Assembly (NCBI RefSeq): GCF_017316125.1
Contig: NZ_JAFLWA010000020.1
Span: 1 to 64,000 of the forward strand
DNA length: 64,000 nucleotides
Direction of reading: 5' to 3'
Origin: Enterococcus sp. DIV0660C
Lineage (GTDB): Bacteria > Bacillota > Bacilli > Lactobacillales > Enterococcaceae
How positions within the stretch are numbered: the first letter of the stretch is position 1; each line of letters starts with the position of its first letter. Below the pieces are notes generated by a model. That model was not told the origin of the DNA and did not search any database. It was given only the letters and a program-made list of their open reading frames with translations. Below, in pieces: positions 37,277 to 47,600 of the stretch. The position numbers and the translations under genes are program-made.

Positions 37277-38971
37277 ATGAAAAAAAGTAAAGCAATCATG
37301 ATCGGGGCAGGCATTGCCAATATGGCTGCTGCTGTGTATTTAATTCAAGAAGGAAAATGGCAAGGAAATCAAATCACTTTTTACTCGTTAGATGACCACG
37401 GTGCAAATGATGGCGCACCAACAGACACCGTCACAGATGAATATTGGAATAAAAACCATCCGATGGAAAATACAAAAGGCTATATTGCTCGTGGTGGTCG
37501 AATGCTGAACTATCGAACCTATGTTGACTTGATGGATTTACTCAGTCGCATTCCATCTGCAACAGAACCAGGAATGACTGCAGCGGAAGACACACGCGAC
37601 TTTGATGCCAAACATCGAACATACGACAAGGCACGTTTGTTAGAAGGTGGAAAAGGAATTATTGATGGTGGAAAACTAGGATTCAACAATAAAGACCGCT
37701 TACTCTTAACAAAACTAATTTCGATGCCTGATTCAGAAGAAGAAAAATTAGACAACGTAACAATAGCTGAATATTTCAAAGAATCTCCTCATTTCTTTGA
37801 AACAAATTTCTGGTTCATGTGGGAAACAACTTTTGCTTTCCGTACCCAAAGTTCTGCTCAAGAACTTCGTCGTTACATGCACCAAATGATTTATGAATTT
37901 ACACAAATCGAACATTTAGTAGGTGTCAACCGTACACGCTACAATCAATATGAAAGCATCATGTTGCCATTGATCAATTATTTAAAAGACCAAGGTTGTC
38001 AGATCATCTTAAACCGTTTAGTCACTGACTGGGAATTCAAAGAAACACCTATGCAAGATGAAATCACTGTAACTGGTTTAGAAATGATCAATACAGAAAC
38101 AAATGAAAAAGAACATATTATTGTTGACAGCGATACCGCTGTTATCTTTACCAATGGCTCAATCACTGACTCAGCAACTTTGGGCGATTACGAAACACCT
38201 GCTGCCGAAAATATGGACTACGGTGCCGCTTCAAGTTTGTGGAAAAAAGCAAGTGAACGTTTCTATAATTTGGGAAATCCCGACAAGTTTTTTGCTGATC
38301 GAGATACTAGCGAATGGGTCAGCTTTACTTTAACAACTAAAAATCATTTGTTGCTGAATGAAATTGCAAGAATTACCACTCAAGAACCCGGCAACGCGTT
38401 GAATTCATTTATTTCAACAACGCCAATCACCCCTTTAGGTCATAAAGATGTCAATATGTCGATCGTGGTTCATCATCAACCACATTTTACTTCACAAAAA
38501 CCAAATGAAACGGTTATTTGGGGTTACTTCCTTTACCCACGTCGTCATGGCGAGTTTGTGAATAAACCTTATATTGAAATGACTGGCCGAGAAATGTTGC
38601 AAGAACTTATTGGTCAACTATCAAAAGTTGATCCTGGTCCAGTAAATATCAGAGAAAAAGAAGAAGACATTTTTGCTAGTGTTATTAATAACATTCCAGT
38701 ATATATGCCTTATGCTTCTGCGTTGTTCAATAATCGGGCAAAAACAGATCGTCCAAAAGTTATTCCAAAACATTCAACAAACCTTGCCTTCACTGGCGAG
38801 TTTGTCGAACAACCTTATCAAATGATTTTTACAGAACAAAGTGCTGTTCGTTCTGGTGAAATTGCCGCATTCCATTTTGCTGGGATCCCAATGTCACGTC
38901 TTGTCAAAACACCGCGTTATGATAAAGACATCCCAACACTTGCAAGAGCAGCTAAGAAAATGTTTGAATAA
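37277..38971 (+). CDS. ohyA: Oleate hydratase (myosin-cross-reactive antigen family)
   Basis: 564 residues. The FAD motif MIGAGIANMAAAVYLIQEG at the start, the ARGGRMLNYRTYVDLMDLL and FETNFWFMWETTFAFR regions and the LAFTGEFVEQPYQMIFTEQSAVR stretch are family hallmarks. GGAGGAAGAATCGCA precedes the ATG. It hydrates the cis-9 double bond of oleic and related acids to 10-hydroxy acids and protects against unsaturated fatty acids. The preceding 42-residue gene and the palindromic operator may belong to the same fatty-acid response. Confidence 0.94.
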   Translation: MKKSKAIMIGAGIANMAAAVYLIQEGKWQGNQITFYSLDDHGANDGAPTDTVTDEYWNKNHPMENTKGYIARGGRMLNYRTYVDLMDLLSRIPSATEPGMTAAEDTRDFDAKHRTYDKARLLEGGKGIIDGGKLGFNNKDRLLLTKLISMPDSEEEKLDNVTIAEYFKESPHFFETNFWFMWETTFAFRTQSSAQELRRYMHQMIYEFTQIEHLVGVNRTRYNQYESIMLPLINYLKDQGCQIILNRLVTDWEFKETPMQDEITVTGLEMINTETNEKEHIIVDSDTAVIFTNGSITDSATLGDYETPAAENMDYGAASSLWKKASERFYNLGNPDKFFADRDTSEWVSFTLTTKNHLLLNEIARITTQEPGNALNSFISTTPITPLGHKDVNMSIVVHHQPHFTSQKPNETVIWGYFLYPRRHGEFVNKPYIEMTGREMLQELIGQLSKVDPGPVNIREKEEDIFASVINNIPVYMPYASALFNNRAKTDRPKVIPKHSTNLAFTGEFVEQPYQMIFTEQSAVRSGEIAAFHFAGIPMSRLVKTPRYDKDIPTLARAAKKMFE

Positions 38972-39004
38972 ACATTGTTGGCTTGTAATAACGAATCAAT
39001 CAAT

Positions 39005-39045
39005 GAGAGACTAGGAAACGTAACCTCCTAGCCTCTCGTTTTTTA
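39005..39045 (+). terminator. Terminator of oleate hydratase gene
   Basis: GAGAGACTAGGA pairs with TCCTAGCCTCTC, followed by TTTTTT (39005-39045). Confidence 0.8.
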
Positions 39046-39079
39046 TGCACACACTCTTCATAGTTAAAGATATTTGATC

Positions 39080-39470
39080 AAGCTTTTTTTGATTCTTGGT
39101 AGACTAATAACCTACTTCATAAAATTGATGCGCATCCACTCTTTCTTGACCAAAGTTCAGACGAACCCCCGCATACTTTCGGCGTCTTCCTTCTTGCTCA
39201 AGGCCGTCTCCAATACCTTGACATCGTACTTTTCTTCCTACAGTTAAACCTAAAAATACAAGGAATACCAGGTTAAATAAACTTCTGCGTGAACGTATCC
39301 TGCACTTCTTCATCAAGATCTTCAAAAACAAGTAAAAAATGATGAAACGAATCTTGTTGAAACTCTCGGATTTTTTCTTGAACACATTGCTTGTTCCATT
39401 CATAGCCCAAATCCTAAGCATTAATTGTAACTAATGCTACAGTGTCTGTTACTAAACTTTTTCGTAGCAT
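39080..39470 (-). pseudogene. Broken GNAT acetyltransferase gene
   Basis: Conceptual translation across frames from ATG at 39470 gives MLRKSLVTDTVALVTINAQD, then FHHFLLVFEDLDEEVQ, then in another frame GIGDGLEQEGRRRKYAGVRL and AHQFYEVGY, the order of a GNAT fold (N-terminal strand, acetyl-CoA loop, final NxxAxxFYxxxGY). At least two frameshifts and a stop (about 39270) separate the parts. The gene is not functional. Confidence 0.7.
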
Positions 39471-39708
39471 CTTACTCACCCATCTTTCTCATAAAAATAG
39501 CATGCATTGAGTGATTTAATTTTCGACTAATTACGTCGTTAAGTGTACCATCAATGAACACATTCTTTGAACTAATTCCTTTTGTAGTACAGACTTGCCT
39601 TGTCAGTAAGCAAAATAACGTGCCCTTCCATTTATAAACTCATTTGTCTTTGTCAATAGACTATGTTTAACTGAAAGCAAGACTAAAATAAACAAAGTGG
39701 GTGTCCTA

Positions 39709-40311
39709 ATGGAAGCGAACTATCTTGATTTTATTCAATCTGGAAAAATGTACAATGATTTGGCTAATACACTGATACAAGCCCGCCAGGCAACAATGGC
39801 AAAAGTTTTGACTTACAACAACCTTTACGGAACAGATGAGTCTGCTAGAAAAGAGATTCTTTCCGAATTACTTGGTTCTGTTGGAGAATCTGTTTTTTTT
39901 GAACTGGGTTTTCGTTGTGAATTTGGCAAACATATTCATATTGGCGAACGTTTTTATAGCAATTTTGATTGTATCTTATTAGACGGCGCGGAAATTCGAA
40001 TTGGTGATGACGTCTTATTTGGACCACGTGTTGGAATTTTTACAACCAATCACGCAATTGATCCAGAAGAACGAGTGGCTGGTGCTTGTTATGCAAAACC
40101 AGTTTCAATCGGTAACAAAGTGTGGCTAGGGGCAAATGTGACGGTAAATCAAGGAGTGACAATTGGCGAAAATACAATTATCGGCTCTGGTAGTGTCGTT
40201 ACAAAGAACATTCCTGCAAACGTCATCGCTGTTGGAAACCCTTGTCATGTACTGCGAACAATTACTGAAGCAGATAAAACAGATTATTTTTCCACACTCA
40301 TGACTCCCTAA
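39709..40311 (+). CDS. Sugar O-acetyltransferase (maltose/galactoside type)
   Basis: 200 residues. N-terminal helical part (MEANYLDFIQSGKMYNDLANTL) then left-handed beta-helix hexapeptide repeats (IHIGERFYSNFDCILLDGAEIRIGDDV, VGIFTTNHAID, VSIGNKVWLGANVTVNQGV...IGSGSVVTKNIP). His in TTNHAID is the catalytic His position. It transfers acetyl from acetyl-CoA to a sugar; Maa or LacA assignments cannot be separated. ATG start at 39709; a GTG four codons earlier is possible, both with a weak ribosome site. Single gene. Confidence 0.88.
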   Translation: MEANYLDFIQSGKMYNDLANTLIQARQATMAKVLTYNNLYGTDESARKEILSELLGSVGESVFFELGFRCEFGKHIHIGERFYSNFDCILLDGAEIRIGDDVLFGPRVGIFTTNHAIDPEERVAGACYAKPVSIGNKVWLGANVTVNQGVTIGENTIIGSGSVVTKNIPANVIAVGNPCHVLRTITEADKTDYFSTLMTP

Positions 40312-40345
40312 TTCTACTTTTGTTTCTGATTAATAACTAGATACG

Positions 40346-40378
40346 AAAAAAAGACTGAAAAAATTCAGTCTTTTTTTT
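40346..40378. terminator. Bidirectional terminator between acetyltransferase and sortase genes
   Basis: AAAAAAAGACTGAA and TTCAGTCTTTTTTTT. It overlaps the sortase stop codon. Confidence 0.85.
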
Positions 40379-41615
40379 ATTGATAAGATTTCTTCGTTTT
40401 CTTCCATAAAACAAATTGCTTATTTTGTTTTTTAAGATGATAGTCATCAAAGCGATTCGCCTTTAACACAAAAGCTGATTTCTTATAATTGTTGATGCTA
40501 GCTTTTATAATCTGCTCTTTTGATTTCTCTTTGATGATTATCTTATAGCGTCCGCCTGGCAGTTGTTCAAATAAAATATGTCCTTGCGCATCACTGCTTT
40601 GTTGAAGGGGCAGCCCTTGCGCATCCATGATTATTTGTTGATCCCAATCAGTCAGATATACTTGTTGATCTTTTTGGGGTTGACCGTCCACACAAAGTGT
40701 AAATGCTAAAGAATAATGAAAATCTTTACTTTTTATCTGATTCCATTTTAACCAGCTCCAGTGAATAACGATAACTAAAAGAATCAAACAAATCAGTCCA
40801 AGTAAAATAAATCTGCTGAGATGATAAGTCGCTACTTGTTTTTCCGCCGATTGTGCTTTTTTTTCTTCGTAAGGGACTCGTTTGCTTGTAACTAGTAAAC
40901 GGTGCGTATTTATACCATAAGGCGTACAAGTCACTAAAGTCACTAAATCTTCCTTTTCTTTTATGGCTAACGCATCTACATTAGTTGGCAAAACAATCGT
41001 GATTTGACTAACTTCATACGCAAGCTTTTTGCCAAGAGTTTCAATATAAAACTGATCGCCAATTTTTAATTTCTCTAAATCAGTAAATAATTTTTTTTTG
41101 GGCAAGCCGCTATGCCCCGTAATCACTGAGTGTGTACTTTTTCCACCAATTGGATAAGAGGTTCCTTGCAGTAAAGTCGCTCCTCTTTCCAAAAATAATT
41201 CATTCGTTTGATCAAAAATTGGCAAACTGACATTGATTTTAGGAATATGGATGGCGCCGATCAAGTGATCGTCTAAGTGTTGAATTTGTTTTCCCTCACT
41301 CTTTTGAGAACGTTTCGAGAAATAATCCCCTAATTTTTCAGAACCAATCAGCAAACCTTTTTCTCGTTGTTGTTGATTTGTTTTAGCCATGCTACTTAGC
41401 CGTTTTTTCCGTTCTTCCTCACCTTTTTGATGAACTTCTCGTTGGTAAGTTTGTAGCCTAACTTGGTCAACCACATTGTTCAATGAATCAGCCACAAAGG
41501 GATACAAAAAAATAAAGAAACCAATCAAGAACAACATCAAAGCACTGCCCTTTAAAAACAACCCCAGTGGCTCTTCTTGCACTTGATTTTGTTCTTTTTT
41601 TCTCAACTTCTTCAC
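40377..41615 (-). CDS. srtC: Class C sortase with C-terminal Cna-B-like tail
   Basis: About 412 residues. The GTG at 41615 is chosen because GAGGTGAGGGAT precedes it; a TTG seven codons upstream is alternative. After an N-terminal membrane helix (near 20-40) comes the sortase fold: VSLPIFDQTNELFLERGATLL, catalytic His in VITGHSGLP, catalytic Cys in VTLVTCTPYGINTHRLLVTSKRV. The second membrane helix (about 270-290) is followed by roughly 120 residues. They contain FTLCVDGQPQKDQQVYLTDW, SDAQGHILFEQLPGGRYKI and strands typical of Cna-B/SpaA modules. By topology this tail would be cytoplasmic, which is unusual. It polymerises the pilins encoded upstream. Confidence 0.9.
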   Translation of the reverse strand: MKKLRKKEQNQVQEEPLGLFLKGSALMLFLIGFFIFLYPFVADSLNNVVDQVRLQTYQREVHQKGEEERKKRLSSMAKTNQQQREKGLLIGSEKLGDYFSKRSQKSEGKQIQHLDDHLIGAIHIPKINVSLPIFDQTNELFLERGATLLQGTSYPIGGKSTHSVITGHSGLPKKKLFTDLEKLKIGDQFYIETLGKKLAYEVSQITIVLPTNVDALAIKEKEDLVTLVTCTPYGINTHRLLVTSKRVPYEEKKAQSAEKQVATYHLSRFILLGLICLILLVIVIHWSWLKWNQIKSKDFHYSLAFTLCVDGQPQKDQQVYLTDWDQQIIMDAQGLPLQQSSDAQGHILFEQLPGGRYKIIIKEKSKEQIIKASINNYKKSAFVLKANRFDDYHLKKQNKQFVLWKKTKKSYQ

Positions 41616-41700
41616 ATCCCTCACCTCTTTCGCCAAATTCTAGCGAAACGTGGACAATGACAACTTTACCATCAGTTATCATCGTCCACCCTTCATATCC

Positions 41701-43359
41701 TTAAATTTCTGTTGGTTTCTTTAATTTACGATACCCACCATAAGCCGCTAGCATTAGGAATGAACCAATCAACAAGAATAGATAAATTCCGTTTCCACCT
41801 GTTGAAGGTAATGCACCTTTTTTCGTATTCGGAACTTCTACATCCTTTGGTTGCCCAATTGTTTCAAACCCACTGTAGCTTCCAAGTTCTACTGTAAACT
41901 CTGTGAATGCAGCATCCCCAGTTGGTAATGCGTAACCGTCAGCAGCTTTCACTTCTTTCATGTAATAAGTACCATACTCTAATCCTTGAACTTCAAATTT
42001 TCCAGTGTCTGCCAAAGATACAAATTTAGTGGCACCTGTTTGGTCATCGACCCATTCAACACGATCTGCATCGTTTTGATAATTACTTAGTTCCTTATTA
42101 TCTTTATAGAAAACAGCATATTTTTCTTTCGTTGCATTCCATAATTCAAATTCTGCTCCAGCAAGTTTGGCTTTACTTGATGCGTCATATTTTTCAAATT
42201 GACGTCCACCTGTAACTACTTTTTCTGGAGGTTGCACATCTTCTGAGTAGTCATAGGCATCTCCACGACCAATCGCAATTTTCGCTGTATTCTCTTGTAG
42301 CTCATCAGGTGTGATCGTTGCTGTTAGTTTCATCGCATAGTGGACAGTTAATTGTCCACCACGTGCAGCAGCAAGTTTAGTCAATGTATCCACATTAGCT
42401 TTCCCATCTTTTTCCGTTAAAATCGTTAGTATAAATCCATTACCCACTTCTTCCAATGAATAATCGTTATCTATAGTTAGTTCTGTCGTGCCTGCTGTCA
42501 CAACAAGTTGTTGGTTAAAATAAGTCAAGCCAGCAGTTGGTTTATCTTCAATAATAAAGTTATTGATTACTGGTGTGTCATCATCATTCACTGAATCAAT
42601 AAAGTAAGGAATTGGTGCAGTAATCGTATAATTGATCAAATATCCTTTTTCTAAATCTGCATAACTAATTTCTGTGCCGTTGCTTAATGTGATTTGTCTT
42701 AATTCAGAAGGATCAATATTCATTGCCTTACTAGACTCTTGCGTTTCATTTTTTGGATATAAATGAATATCATCATTATACGTATCTAGCCATTCTCCAG
42801 GGGTAGCTGTATTCGGCATCATCACTGGCATCAGCACAACCATCGGTGCCGCCACTTTGGCAATATCAGCTGGCGAATATGTTTCTAAAAATAAATACGC
42901 TTTATCCCGTTTTTCATTAGTCGCTTCTGTCACTTTTAATTGATTAAAAACAGCTTCACCCTTATCATTCGTTGTGACAGTTCTTTCAGCTACTAGATTA
43001 TAGTCTTGGAACCAAGTAGCTGTATACTCCTCTTGAATCAATTTGATTGCTTCTGGTGAAGTCATCCCATCGTCCACTTCAACTGTTGTTGGATTATCCT
43101 TTAACAAAGCATAATAGACGTCTGTTACATCAAATAAACTAAAGTCAACACCTGGAAGTGGCTCGCCACCAAAATTATCATTTACCAAACCATTATTAAG
43201 GGTATCAGATGGCATCGATGAAAAACTACGCTTATGTAGCGTGATTGCTACTTCTTCTGGTTTCGTTGCTACTGCTGCTGCATCTACAGTTGTACCAAAT
43301 CCTTGAAAGAGCGGGGTAAGCATCCCCGCAATCGTTAGTACTTTCCAAATTTTTTTCAT
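41701..43359 (-). CDS. Major pilin subunit (EbpC/EmpC type)
   Basis: 552 residues. Signal peptide (MKKIWKVLTIAGMLTPL...GTTVDA), a pilin-type Lys motif IHLYPKN near 210, several SpaA/Cna-B regions with an E-box (YYMKEVKAADGYALP), and a sorting signal LPSTG with hydrophobic stretch and KKPTEI tail. It is the third pilin of the operon and directly precedes the sortase. By position and architecture it is the shaft (major) subunit that sortase C joins through the Lys motif and LPSTG. TAGGAGGAAAAA precedes the start. Confidence 0.9.
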   Translation of the reverse strand: MKKIWKVLTIAGMLTPLFQGFGTTVDAAAVATKPEEVAITLHKRSFSSMPSDTLNNGLVNDNFGGEPLPGVDFSLFDVTDVYYALLKDNPTTVEVDDGMTSPEAIKLIQEEYTATWFQDYNLVAERTVTTNDKGEAVFNQLKVTEATNEKRDKAYLFLETYSPADIAKVAAPMVVLMPVMMPNTATPGEWLDTYNDDIHLYPKNETQESSKAMNIDPSELRQITLSNGTEISYADLEKGYLINYTITAPIPYFIDSVNDDDTPVINNFIIEDKPTAGLTYFNQQLVVTAGTTELTIDNDYSLEEVGNGFILTILTEKDGKANVDTLTKLAAARGGQLTVHYAMKLTATITPDELQENTAKIAIGRGDAYDYSEDVQPPEKVVTGGRQFEKYDASSKAKLAGAEFELWNATKEKYAVFYKDNKELSNYQNDADRVEWVDDQTGATKFVSLADTGKFEVQGLEYGTYYMKEVKAADGYALPTGDAAFTEFTVELGSYSGFETIGQPKDVEVPNTKKGALPSTGGNGIYLFLLIGSFLMLAAYGGYRKLKKPTEI

Positions 43360-43368
43360 TTTTTCCTC

Positions 43369-44661
43369 CTATAAATCTTTTTTAGTTGTTTTTTTTCTTC
43401 TCAAGTAATACCAAACACCTAACAGAATCATTACACCAAACAAAAATGCACCTGTCTTAACTGCACCTGTTTGTGGAAACTTACTAAACGGCGGTTTATT
43501 CCCCATATTCGCTGGCTCTTCTGAATCTTTCGTAGTTGCTTGCCGCTCATTATAAATGCGTGGTGTTGCACTTTCTTCTGCTTCTTCAGGTACTTTTCCT
43601 GAAAGCAGTTCTAACATTTTTTGTCCAGCGACAGTTACAAAGGTCTCATTTCCTTCATCATCAACCCATGAAGCAGGAATCTTCACTTCAATTTGTTTAC
43701 TCGCCTCATTGATTTCATACCCTTCCACACTCTGAACTTCTTCAAAATAATAAGTATTCGGTGCTAGAAGTAACCCATCTGTATCAACCAGTCCATTGTC
43801 TTTTGACTGATATTTACGAATGTTTTCGTCAGTCAATGGTTCATTATTCTTTGCTTTTTCCCACTTGCTGTTAAAACTTTTAGTAGAATCAGCTGTCAAA
43901 TACAGCTTTTCTCCATTTTCAATTTTATACAGAACAAATTTTGCTCCTGCTATTGGAGTGCCTTCTTCATTTGTCCCTTTCGTTCTGCCATATTTAAAGA
44001 AATAAGGATCTCGTAAATACCCGATGTTTTTGGGATACAAGTGGATTTCTTGTAATTCATTTGTTGCATCCATTGGGTCCATAATTGGTAAAACAACTGC
44101 TAAGGGCGTAGTCAGTGTGTCTTTAGCCAAATTCGTTCCACTTCCAGTATCGGTATCTTGCTCAACAAACAAATACACCGCATCTTGGTTATTACTCTTT
44201 CGTGGAAGATGAATTCTGCCAATCCCCCCACCATATTTTCCATTCACTTCGCCTTCATTTTGCGTCTGGATCGTGCCAACTAATGGGATGCCTTCCTTTT
44301 CGACTAAGTTATTAATCTGTTGAAAACTATAATTCGCCATTGTTTGAACAAATTGTTTCGCTGTTTCCGCGTTTGTTTTGCCATAGTATTCGGTCAGGTC
44401 GTACACCTGAAATTTTGCTCCGTTCAATGGCGTTGTTTGTGTGATGACATCTACTTCAGTCGTGTTTTTATCAATTTCTTTGCCGTCATTTTCATACATT
44501 TCGAAGTTTTCCTGACTGTAATCTACATCACGAATGATGCGCTTATGCAAAATAATCTCAACTTCATCATTTGTTTGTGCCTGAGCGATCGTCAAAGGAA
44601 TGCACAGAAAAGAAAGAGTCGCCAGTATCACACCAACTAGATTTACTATTTTGCGACTCAT
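43369..44661 (-). CDS. Minor pilin subunit (EbpB/EmpB type)
   Basis: 430 residues. Signal peptide to about residue 28, pilin-type motif EIHLYPKNIGY near 207, Cna-B domain with E-box TYYFEEVQSVEGYEI, and a C-terminal sorting signal in the variant form FPQTG, followed by a hydrophobic helix and RRKKTTKKDL. It overlaps the tip-protein stop by four bases (ATGA). FPxTG is seen in some pilins and may favour sortase C over sortase A. Probably the basal subunit. Confidence 0.88.
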   Translation of the reverse strand: MSRKIVNLVGVILATLSFLCIPLTIAQAQTNDEVEIILHKRIIRDVDYSQENFEMYENDGKEIDKNTTEVDVITQTTPLNGAKFQVYDLTEYYGKTNAETAKQFVQTMANYSFQQINNLVEKEGIPLVGTIQTQNEGEVNGKYGGGIGRIHLPRKSNNQDAVYLFVEQDTDTGSGTNLAKDTLTTPLAVVLPIMDPMDATNELQEIHLYPKNIGYLRDPYFFKYGRTKGTNEEGTPIAGAKFVLYKIENGEKLYLTADSTKSFNSKWEKAKNNEPLTDENIRKYQSKDNGLVDTDGLLLAPNTYYFEEVQSVEGYEINEASKQIEVKIPASWVDDEGNETFVTVAGQKMLELLSGKVPEEAEESATPRIYNERQATTKDSEEPANMGNKPPFSKFPQTGAVKTGAFLFGVMILLGVWYYLRRKKTTKKDL

Positions 44662-47600
44662 TTCAATCCCTTCTTTCTTTTGTTTTGATAATAGAAATAA
44701 CTTCCACCGACTATTCCAGCCAAGCCAACTAAAATCGCTGAAATCAACATAAAGATCTGCCTACCACGACCACCTGTAGCCGGAAGTGGATTTTCCGTAT
44801 CATTACCTACCTCAACGGACAACTCGATTCTCTCGTTACCAATCAACTCATACGTAAGTTCCTTTGTCTCAGCTGGAGAGCTTGCATCCATTGTTGGATA
44901 ATAAGCAATTTCTGCTTTCAAACTTCCTTTTTCCTTTCCAGGAATGACTTTTGAATTTTCATCTAACTCAGCTTCTTCTCGGTAACTAATAGTTAACAAG
45001 AAATAGCCCGGCAATTTTCGGTACCCTTTAGGTGCACTTGTTTCAATAATTCGATAATTACCAGCTTCTAGATCTTTGGAGATAAAACTTGCTGGATCCT
45101 TTTCATCCACAGTCAAGCCTTCTTCAATCAACTCGAAGCCATTGTCTAGTTGCTTTTCAACACTAAAACTTGCACCTTCCAGTTTTTTCTTGGTTACACT
45201 GTCTAATTTTTCTAGCATTAAATCTATTGGTGCTAAATCATTTGTTAAAGTTAATTCTAAAATATCGTCAATCAGTTGGTAGCCAGTTGGGGATTGAGCT
45301 GACTCTTTATCAAGATTTATTCCATCAACAATAAAATTACCTTCTTCATTAACTTCAAATCGAAAAACTTTATCAGATAATTGATAACCATTTGGCGCAA
45401 CGTTTTCTGTAACTGTGTATTCACCTGGCATCAATCTCAGTGGTATGTCATAGTCTAAATCAGCATATTTTTCAGTGTGATAACGATAAGCGTAGAAATA
45501 ACCGATACCATCCGCCTGTCGTTCCGTGTTTGGCTCTAACGGATTCCCTGTATAAGCACGATAAGCAGGGAAAGACGTATCATTTTCTTTTGTAATCGTA
45601 AATCCTGCACCATTTAATAGTTGATTATTCTTATCTATTTTTTTTACGCGGACTTCTCGATATAAGAAAGTATTTTCAACCTCAAATTCGATCCACAGCG
45701 TATCATCAGTTTCATCAACGGTATAAGCTAAAAATGTCCAATCTGTTGCATTTATTTGTTTTAATCGGATTCGATCATTATTATGGACCTGTAATAACCA
45801 ATCCTCTTCTTTTACCGGATCTTGATACCCCGCAGGATTTTCTGTCTCAACAATTCGATATTCTACATATTGATAACCATCGCCAGTATGGACAAAGCTA
45901 CCGGATTTGGCTAAAGAATAAACTTTTTTTTGTCCATTTCCGTCTAAGACGTATTCACCAGTGTCATCAACTTCATAAAAAGTCAGTAGTCCTTTAGCAG
46001 ATTCTTTATTTTCGCCAGAAATACCTTTTGCAATGGGCTTCCCTTGAAGTTCGCCTGAACCATTTGTTTCATAAAGAGAAAATTCAGCACCATCGATTGC
46101 TAATCGACTTTCTTTTGCTACCTTTTTCAAGTTTAGTTGAATAGGTTTATATTCATTTTTCATTTCTAATTGCACGTATAATTCTTCAAAATCTGTTTCT
46201 GTTTCATTTTTTTCCTGAACAATTGATAATTTATGATGACTACCCTCAAAGTACGAATTAGGATCATCATCCTCAGTATCATTGACCGTACTTACTCGTT
46301 CACCAGAAGTTCCTGCCACAGTTAATTCATAATGGCCTAATGTTTCACCAGGTTTTGCGATATACTTTTTAATTTGGAACTTCAAGGCTTCTTCTATTAA
46401 CTCATATCTTTCAGGTCCGCCAATTTCTTTCACCCAATAAACATCACTCGTAGCGTCTTCACCATCACTTAGTACATCAATCTTCGTATTAAAGATAGCC
46501 TGCCCACTATCTGTCGTCACACTTTGCTCAATCAAGTTTGCTCCAGATGATTTCGGATCTGCATCATATAAACCAAACAAAACACCGGCTAATGGCTTGC
46601 CATCTTCTCCAGTTTTCTTAATTTGTAAATTACGATCAGGATGTTCAAAACGAATTGATGGTGCCGGGAAAAACATTTTCCCTGACTCGACATCGTTGTC
46701 ATAATCCTCTTGATTTTGGATATAAGCTAAGTTATTGACGGTGTAAAACTTTCCATCTTGAGCGCCACCATCTAACTTCACTTGATACTTGATTCGTACC
46801 ATTTCTCCTTCACCTAATGATATTGGTGAAAATTTATAGGCATGATTATCTCGTCCTTGATAGCTGGTTGGCATTGCCACAACATCAGCCGGTCTTTGCC
46901 CATGTTTCGCTTCATCCCATAATTCTGGTGCTTGGTAGCGAACGTTACCATCCGAGCTATTATCAAGATGGTAATAGTTGATTTCAGCCGATGTTCCGCC
47001 ATTAAATAAGGATACATTAAAGCCTGTTTCATCATATAAAGTTGCTTGACGAATCGTTTTCGTAAATGTTGAAGAAATCGATTCTAGCGCTGTAACAATA
47101 TCCCTTTTATTACTTGCATTATAGTAATATGGGCTACCATCATCTTTTGCATCAGCAATATTTTGTAATACATTCCGACCAATCGCATCTAATCGCTGAC
47201 GGCTGCTAACAGAGCCATCAATTCCTAGACCAATCGTGAAAATATTTGGTGGATCGTCCATCTTATTTTTCAACCAGTGATGATAAGCCACTGTGTTAAT
47301 TGCTGCCTCCTTTTCATCTGAATTCGAATTTCCAGCTGTGTTGTTATTAGCTGTACCATCACCAATCCAGTAAGACTTTGCGTCTCCATCTTTGACTTCC
47401 CCGCCATAATATCTAGTTTGTGTCGCACCATTAACTAAAGGTGGTAAAGGTTCATCAGCTGGTCGATCAAAATCACTTGGATACGTCAGTGGTCCGCTAA
47501 AACCTGCACCTGACGTATTTCCAGAATAGGTTTCAAAGTTTCTGAAAGGTTCAATATTATCTGTTGCTGTTGTGACAGTTGTATCGGCAACTGTCGTTAG

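Noticed and set aside
41616-41682. TTG start and upstream extension of the sortase gene
   Set aside because: No ribosome site; the GTG behind GAGGTGAGG is better placed.
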